In this document: one piece after another, positions 13,995 to 17,871 of the stretch
How positions within the stretch are numbered: position 1 is the stretch's first letter
Layout: every line of letters starts with the position of its first letter
Assembly (NCBI GenBank): GCA_012026715.1
Contig: VEPB01000438.1
Span: 1 to 17,871 of the forward strand
Length of the DNA stretch: 17,871 nt
Origin: Methylococcaceae bacterium
GTDB lineage: Bacteria; Pseudomonadota; Gammaproteobacteria; Methylococcales; Methylococcaceae
Reading direction: 5' to 3'
Program-made: the position numbers and the translations under genes
Notes under the pieces: generated by a model
What the model was told of the DNA's origin: nothing
Database searches by the model: none
The model's input: only the letters and a program-made list of their open reading frames with translations

Positions 13995-15920
13995 TCAGAT
14001 TTGTTCCGCCGCCTTGCCGATGGTTCCCGATTTATCGGTCTCCTCGCCACGACCATTGGCACCCCATGACCCACCGCCGCCGGGTGGGGTCGCATCCTCC
14101 CAGCCCTGGGGCGGACGGGGCAGCTTGCCGTCCATGATGTCATCGATCTGCAGACGGTCGATGGTTTCGTACTTGATCAGAGCCTCCGCCATGGTGTGCA
14201 TCTTGTCCATGTACTCCCGCAGAATCTGCTCGGCGCGATCGTAGTTGCGGTCGATCACCGAACGGATCTCCTCATCGATGAGGTGGGCGGTCTCCTCCGA
14301 CACCGACTTGTGCTTGGGCACGGCCCGGCCCAGGAACACCTCGCCTTCTTCCTCCATGTAGGCCAGCGGACCCAATCGTTCCGACAACCCCCAGCGCGTC
14401 ACCATGTTACGCGCCAGATTGGTGGCCCGTTCGATGTCGTTGGATGCCCCGGTGGTGACCATGTCCTTGCCGAACACGATTTCCTCGGCGATGCGGCCGC
14501 CGAACAGGCTGGAAATCATGCTCTCCAACTTCTGCTTGCTGGCGCTCAACTGATCTCGCTCCGGCAGGAACATGGTAATGCCCAGAGCTCGGCCCCGCGG
14601 CATGATGCTCACCTTGTAGACCGGATCATGCTCCGGCACCACCCGGCCGACAATGGCATGGCCCGCTTCGTGGTAGGCGGTCAGCTTTTTCTCCTCGTCG
14701 CTCATCACCATGGACTTGCGCTCGGCGCCCATCAGGATTTTGTCCTTGGCCTTCTCGAAATCGTCCATATCCACCACCCGCTTGTTCTTGCGGGCCGCGA
14801 ACAGTGCCGCCTCGTTGACCAGATTGGCCAGATCGGCCCCGGAAAACCCTGGGGTTCCCCGCGCCAGATATTTGATTTCCACGTTTTCCGCGCAGGGAAC
14901 CCGCTTCACGTGAACCTTGAGGATTTGCTCGCGGCCACGGATGTCCGGCAGGCCGACCACGATTTGCCGGTCGAAACGACCGGGGCGCAACAGCGCCGGA
15001 TCGAGCACGTCCGGACGGTTGGTCGCGGCGATGACGATGATGCCCTCATTGCCTTCGAATCCGTCCATTTCCACCAGCAACTGGTTGAGGGTCTGCTCGC
15101 GCTCGTCATGCCCGCCGCCGAGACCGGCGCCGCGATGACGGCCCACAGCATCGATTTCGTCGATGAAGATGATGCAAGGCGCATGCTTCTTGGCCTGCTC
15201 GAACATGTCGCGCACCCTCGACGCGCCCACGCCGACGAACATCTCGACAAAATCCGAACCGGAAATGGTGAAGAAAGGCACCTTCGCTTCGCCGGCAATG
15301 GCCCGAGCGAGCAAGGTCTTGCCGGTTCCCGGCGGACCAACCATCAGGGCTCCCCGCGGAATCTTGCCACCCAGCTTCTGGAATTTGCTGGGATCTTTCA
15401 GAAAGTCGACCATTTCGGCCACGTCTTCCTTGGCTTCCTCGACACCGGCCACATCGGCGAAGGTCACCTTGACCTGATCTTCTTCCAGCAAGCGCGCACG
15501 GCTCTTGCCGAACGACATGGCGCCGCGCCCGCCGCCGCCGCCCTGCATCTGGCGCATGAAGAAAATCCACACGGCGATCAGCAGCAACATGGGGAACCAG
15601 GAGATGAAGATTTGCATCAGCAGAGACTGCTGCTCCGGCGGCTTCGCCTTGATCTCCACGTGATTATTCAGGAGATCGTCCACCAGATTGTCATCTTCCG
15701 GAGCATAGGTGGTGAATTTTTCCCCGGTGCTCAGCATGCCGACGATCACGGGACCGTCGATGACCACTTGCTTGACTTGCGCATCCTTGACCGCCGCGAT
15801 GAACTGCGAATAAGACATGGACGAGTCCGAGGTCTTCCGCGAGCCAAAATTGTTGAACACCGACATCAAAACGACGGCGATGACGACCCACAGGATGATG
15901 TTCTTAAGCATGTCGTTCAC
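13995..15920 (-). CDS. ftsH: ATP-dependent zinc metalloprotease FtsH
   Basis: FtsH is a membrane-bound hexameric AAA+ protease that degrades misfolded membrane proteins and regulators such as LpxC and sigma-32 in E. coli. The 641-residue protein has two membrane spans (about 8-23 and 104-122) flanking a periplasmic domain, then the AAA module: Walker A GPPGTGKT (195-202), Walker B IFIDEID (251-257), and second region of homology NRPDVLDPALLRPGRFDR (301-318). The zinc site is HEAGH (417-421). The C-terminal tail is glycine- and proline-rich and ends KAAEQI. The chosen start is GTG 15920 (reads MNDMLKNIILW), with GGGAAG about 6 bases upstream; ATG 15911 (MLKNIIL) is the alternative. The upstream gap from rlmE is 225 bases and holds three hairpins. 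Downstream is a strong terminator. Its modulators HflK/HflC are encoded about 4 kb away. Confidence 0.97.
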   Translation of the reverse strand: MNDMLKNIILWVVIAVVLMSVFNNFGSRKTSDSSMSYSQFIAAVKDAQVKQVVIDGPVIVGMLSTGEKFTTYAPEDDNLVDDLLNNHVEIKAKPPEQQSLLMQIFISWFPMLLLIAVWIFFMRQMQGGGGGRGAMSFGKSRARLLEEDQVKVTFADVAGVEEAKEDVAEMVDFLKDPSKFQKLGGKIPRGALMVGPPGTGKTLLARAIAGEAKVPFFTISGSDFVEMFVGVGASRVRDMFEQAKKHAPCIIFIDEIDAVGRHRGAGLGGGHDEREQTLNQLLVEMDGFEGNEGIIVIAATNRPDVLDPALLRPGRFDRQIVVGLPDIRGREQILKVHVKRVPCAENVEIKYLARGTPGFSGADLANLVNEAALFAARKNKRVVDMDDFEKAKDKILMGAERKSMVMSDEEKKLTAYHEAGHAIVGRVVPEHDPVYKVSIMPRGRALGITMFLPERDQLSASKQKLESMISSLFGGRIAEEIVFGKDMVTTGASNDIERATNLARNMVTRWGLSERLGPLAYMEEEGEVFLGRAVPKHKSVSEETAHLIDEEIRSVIDRNYDRAEQILREYMDKMHTMAEALIKYETIDRLQIDDIMDGKLPRPPQGWEDATPPGGGGSWGANGRGEETDKSGTIGKAAEQI

Positions 15921-16145
15921 TAATCACTTCCCAGCCGGAGCTCGATTCCGGCTTCTATATTTGCGACGATCAGCGTCGCTGTTAGTCCGGGCAATTCGAC
16001 AACCATTGCCGAACTGGCCCGTGCTTGCCGCCGCATCGTCCGCCACGGCAGCGCAATCGAATCGGCACCCTGTTGACACGTCTTCCACCCGCTCAGCCCG
16101 CAGTTCGACCAAGCCCCGATCGGCTTGGTTCCAAGGCCCCCCCGA
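15921..16145 (-). promoter_or_regulatory. Long ftsH leader region with three hairpins
   Basis: The 225-base gap between rlmE and ftsH holds three perfect inverted repeats: ACCAAGCC/GGCTTGGT (16108-16129, 8 bp, loop 6), GCGACG/CGTCGC (15963-15979, 6 bp, loop 5) and AGCCGGA/TCCGGCT (15933-15953, 7 bp, loop 7). The last lies 12 bases before the ftsH start codon, directly beside the GGGAAG ribosome binding site. None is followed by a proper T-run on the minus strand. I found no clear sigma-70 or sigma-32 promoter. Open frames crossing the gap do not look like proteins. Regulatory function is inferred from the concentration of hairpins. Confidence 0.4.
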
Positions 16146-16772
16146 TTACTGCGGCTTGGGGTTGCGAGCCAGCAGGTAAACTTCACGGCTACGGCTGCGC
16201 GATGCCTTGGGCTTGCGCACCACCACACTGGAAAAAGCCGACCGCACTTGGCGTTGGAAGGCATCGATGCCTTCCCCCTGAAAAAGCTTCACCACAAAGG
16301 TGCCGGTCGGCTTCAACATCTGCACCGCCATCTCCAGCGCCAACTCCGCCAAATACATGGCCCGCGGCTGGTCCACCGCATTCATCCCGCTCATATTGGG
16401 CGCCATGTCCGACAATACCAAGTCGGCCTGTTCACCCGCCATGGCGGCATTCAATTCCTGCAATACCGCGTCTTCGCAAAAGTCGCCCTGGATGAAGCTT
16501 ACACCGGTCAATGCTTCCATGGGCAAAATGTCGAGCGCTATAATCTTGCCGCGCCGACCGATACGCTGTGCCGCATACTGCGACCATCCTCCCGGCGCCG
16601 CTCCCAGGTCGATCACTATCATACCCGGTTTGAACAATCTGTCTCGCTCATCGATCTCAGCCAGCTTGAAAACGGCTCGGGACCGATAACCCTGTTGCTG
16701 GGCAAGTTTCACATACTCATCGGAAAAGTGCTCACGGAGCCAGCCCCGGCTGGAGCTGCTACTTTTCGCCAT
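16146..16772 (-). CDS. rlmE: 23S rRNA (uridine-2552-2'-O)-methyltransferase
   Basis: RlmE (RrmJ/FtsJ) methylates the ribose of U2552 in the A-loop of 23S rRNA, a late step in 50S assembly, and is heat-shock induced in E. coli. The 208-residue length matches E. coli (209). The SAM site is VIDLGAAPGGWSQ (53-65), and the K-D-K-E catalytic tetrad is at Lys36, Asp122, Lys162 and Glu197 (motifs RAVFKL, LVLSDMAPNMSG, FVVKLFQG and SREVYLL). Start ATG 16772 matches homologues. It is divergent from yhbY with only 26 bases between the two start codons, so its promoter must lie in or near the yhbY 5' coding part. ftsH follows on the same strand, as in E. coli. Confidence 0.97.
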   Translation of the reverse strand: MAKSSSSSRGWLREHFSDEYVKLAQQQGYRSRAVFKLAEIDERDRLFKPGMIVIDLGAAPGGWSQYAAQRIGRRGKIIALDILPMEALTGVSFIQGDFCEDAVLQELNAAMAGEQADLVLSDMAPNMSGMNAVDQPRAMYLAELALEMAVQMLKPTGTFVVKLFQGEGIDAFQRQVRSAFSSVVVRKPKASRSRSREVYLLARNPKPQ

Positions 16773-16798
16773 CTTCTGTCGATTCCAAGAGGTTTTTC

Positions 16799-17071
16799 AT
16801 GAATTCCGAGCAAATCCGCAAACTACGCGCGCGCGCCCATCCGCTCAAGCCGGTGGTCATCGTCGGCCAGGCCGGCGTCACCGAGGCGGTACTGAACGAA
16901 ATTGATCTTGCGCTGGATCATCACGAATTGATCAAGGTCCGCATCAACGGGGAAGACCGCGACAGCCGCAAGGCCATGAGCGCCGCCATCGTTGAAGCAA
17001 CCGGCGCGGCCCTGGTACAGCAGCTCGGGCACGTCGCGAGCCTGTACCGGAAACGGCCGGCGGGCGGCTAG
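16799..17071 (+). CDS. yhbY: YhbY-type RNA-binding protein (CRM domain)
   Basis: YhbY is a small single-domain CRS1/YhbY (CRM) protein that binds pre-50S ribosomal particles and probably helps large-subunit assembly. The 90-residue protein shows the family pattern RAHPLKPVVIVGQAGVTEAVLNEI in the region 12-35, including the GxxG loop GQAG, then ALDHHELIKVRI and the C-terminal GHVASLYRKR. ATG 16799 has AGAGG six bases upstream. It is the only plus-strand protein gene here. It is divergent from rlmE (26-base gap) and convergent with greA, with which it overlaps by 4 bases: the two TAG stop codons share the palindrome CTAG at 17068-17071. The greA/yhbY/rlmE arrangement is the same in E. coli. Confidence 0.95.
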   Translation: MNSEQIRKLRARAHPLKPVVIVGQAGVTEAVLNEIDLALDHHELIKVRINGEDRDSRKAMSAAIVEATGAALVQQLGHVASLYRKRPAGG

Positions 17072-17544
17072 ATATATTTGATCTCGCGGATTTCGTATTC
17101 GCGCTGGCCACCGGGAGCCTGCACCACGGCAACATCCTCCACGCTCTTGCCGATCAGCGCCCGGGCAATGGGCGAGGTGACGGAGATCCGGGACTCCTTG
17201 ATGTCGGCCTCGTCCTCGCCGACGATCTGGTAGGTCACGACCTGGCCGCTGTCCAGGTCCTCCAGTTCCACGGTCGCGCCGAACACCACCCGCCCATCGG
17301 CGTTGACCTGGGTGACGTCGATGATCTGGCAGTTCGCCAGCTTGCTCTCGATCTCCTTGATGCGCCCTTCGGCGAAGCCCTGCTCTTCCCTGGCCGCATG
17401 ATATTCCGCGTTCTCCTTCAAGTCGCCGTGGGCGCGTGCCTCGGCGATCGCCTTGATGATGCGGGGCCGGGCCACGGTCTTGAGCTGGTTCAGTTCCTCG
17501 CGCAGCTTTTCCGCGCCGCGGACGGTGATGGGTATCTTATTCAT
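17068..17544 (-). CDS. greA: Transcription elongation factor GreA
   Basis: GreA enters the RNA polymerase secondary channel and stimulates cleavage of backtracked transcripts, rescuing stalled complexes. The 158-residue length equals E. coli GreA. The N-terminal coiled coil spans about 1-75, and its tip HGDLKENAEYHAARE carries the catalytic acidic residues Asp41 and Glu44. The C-terminal FKBP-like domain (about 80-158) includes VTYQIVGEDEAD, ISVTSPIARALIGK and a final REYEIREIKYI. ATG 17544 lies 19 bases after the carB stop; no good ribosome binding site is seen, so reinitiation after carB is possible. The carB-greA pair is conserved in Pseudomonas. No terminator fits between its end and the convergent yhbY, because they overlap. 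Confidence 0.97.
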   Translation of the reverse strand: MNKIPITVRGAEKLREELNQLKTVARPRIIKAIAEARAHGDLKENAEYHAAREEQGFAEGRIKEIESKLANCQIIDVTQVNADGRVVFGATVELEDLDSGQVVTYQIVGEDEADIKESRISVTSPIARALIGKSVEDVAVVQAPGGQREYEIREIKYI

Positions 17545-17563
17545 GGTTTTGGGTCGCTATGCC

Positions 17564-17871
17564 TCACCAACGACTATGGAGATCCTGCAACCGGTTCACC
17601 TCGCGGTCCGCCAGCGCGCCCAGCGCGTGGCAGGTGGCACGGGCACCGGACAGGGTGGTCGTGTAGGTTACCTGATGCTGGAGCGCTTGGCGCCTGATCG
17701 TGAACGAATCGGCGATGGCTTTCTTGCCTTCGGTGGTGTTGATGATGAACTGGACTTCGCCGTTCTTGATCATATCCACCACGTGGGGCCGGCCCTCGCT
17801 GACCTTGAACACCCGCGTACAGGGAATGCCGGCCTCCTGCAGGATCTTGGCGGTGCCGCCGGTGGCCACCA
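17564..17871 (-). CDS. carB: Carbamoyl-phosphate synthase large subunit (C-terminal fragment)
   Basis: CarB makes carbamoyl phosphate for arginine and pyrimidines. Only the last 102 residues are in the window; the gene continues past 17871. The fragment starts VATGGTAKILQEAGIPCTRV and contains KVSEGRPHVVDMIKNGEVQFIINTTEGKKA, then RRQALQHQVTYTTTLSGARAT. This is the C-terminal methylglyoxal synthase-like domain, which binds the allosteric effectors UMP, IMP and ornithine in E. coli. The stop TGA lies 19 bases before greA, suggesting a shared transcript. Confidence 0.96.
   Translation of the reverse strand, partial: VATGGTAKILQEAGIPCTRVFKVSEGRPHVVDMIKNGEVQFIINTTEGKKAIADSFTIRRQALQHQVTYTTTLSGARATCHALGALADREVNRLQDLHSRW

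Noticed and set aside
14196..15923. 575-codon plus-strand open frame opposite ftsH, and similar long frames opposite glmM (12619-13923), rnr (3482-5083) and purA (5561-6901)
   Set aside because: Shadows caused by high G+C codon use. Their translations are rich in His, Gln, Arg and Ala with no recognisable motif, while the opposite strand encodes clear conserved enzymes.
15920..16264. Minus-strand open frame ending in TAGTG over the ftsH start
   Set aside because: The 1-base overlap with the ftsH GTG looks like coupling, but the frame runs into rlmE in another phase. The predicted peptide has no family resemblance and there is no good ribosome binding site. A remnant gene cannot be excluded.
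16825..16836. Alternating ACGCGCGCGCGC tract near the yhbY start, possible Z-DNA
   Set aside because: It encodes Arg-Ala-Arg of the conserved yhbY N-terminus, and G+C-rich codons explain it.
1..17871. Insertion sequences, integrase/attachment sites, CRISPR repeats, toxin-antitoxin or defence genes
   Set aside because: None seen. Every substantial coding region is a conserved core gene, apart from the unknown lipoprotein, and no repeated unit was noticed by eye.

Overview
This is a dense block of core genes from a gammaproteobacterium. G+C is high, and almost everything reads on the minus strand. Gene order and protein sequence point to the Pseudomonas/Methylococcus side of the class, possibly a methanotroph-type (Methylococcales) genome. 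That placement is inference from synteny and remembered family sequences, not a database result. I found 16 protein genes and one tRNA. No mobile element, CRISPR array, phage gene or pseudogene is visible.

Left part (1-2105, minus strand): mtnA (methionine salvage) is followed downstream by a small lipoprotein of unknown function and by crcB (fluoride channel, cut by the window edge). Gaps are 17 and 7 bases, and a plausible sigma-70 promoter lies just before mtnA. Next upstream come rnr (RNase R) and rlmB (23S rRNA methyltransferase), joined by an ATGA overlap. A tRNA-Leu(CAG) on the plus strand, with its own strong promoter, separates them from purA.

Centre (5594-12519, minus strand): reading in the direction of transcription, gloA, hfq, hflX, hflK, hflC, hisZ, purA. 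The hfq-hflX-hflK-hflC-(hisZ)-purA-tRNA/rnr-rlmB order is the classic gammaproteobacterial one. The usual upstream partner miaA is replaced by gloA, and the small DUF2065 gene often found after hflC is absent.

Right part (12568-17871): carB (3' end), greA, then yhbY (the only plus-strand protein gene), then rlmE, ftsH and glmM on the minus strand. This is the conserved carB-greA-yhbY/rlmE-ftsH-(folP)-glmM locus without folP. The two loci are distant in E. coli but abut here, so FtsH lies about 4 kb from its membrane modulators HflK/HflC.

Main theme: RNA metabolism (RNase R, RlmB, RlmE, Hfq, HflX, YhbY, GreA, tRNA-Leu) and membrane proteolysis (FtsH, HflK, HflC), with biosynthetic genes (purA, hisZ, glmM, carB, mtnA) interspersed. 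The most interesting items are small: a Trp-to-Arg change in the nucleotide-binding loop of PurA, a terminator-like hairpin in the rnr leader, a textbook terminator abutting the glmM start, and a mtnA-lipoprotein-crcB operon. No intergenic stretch exceeds 300 bases, and I see no convincing undescribed multi-gene system.
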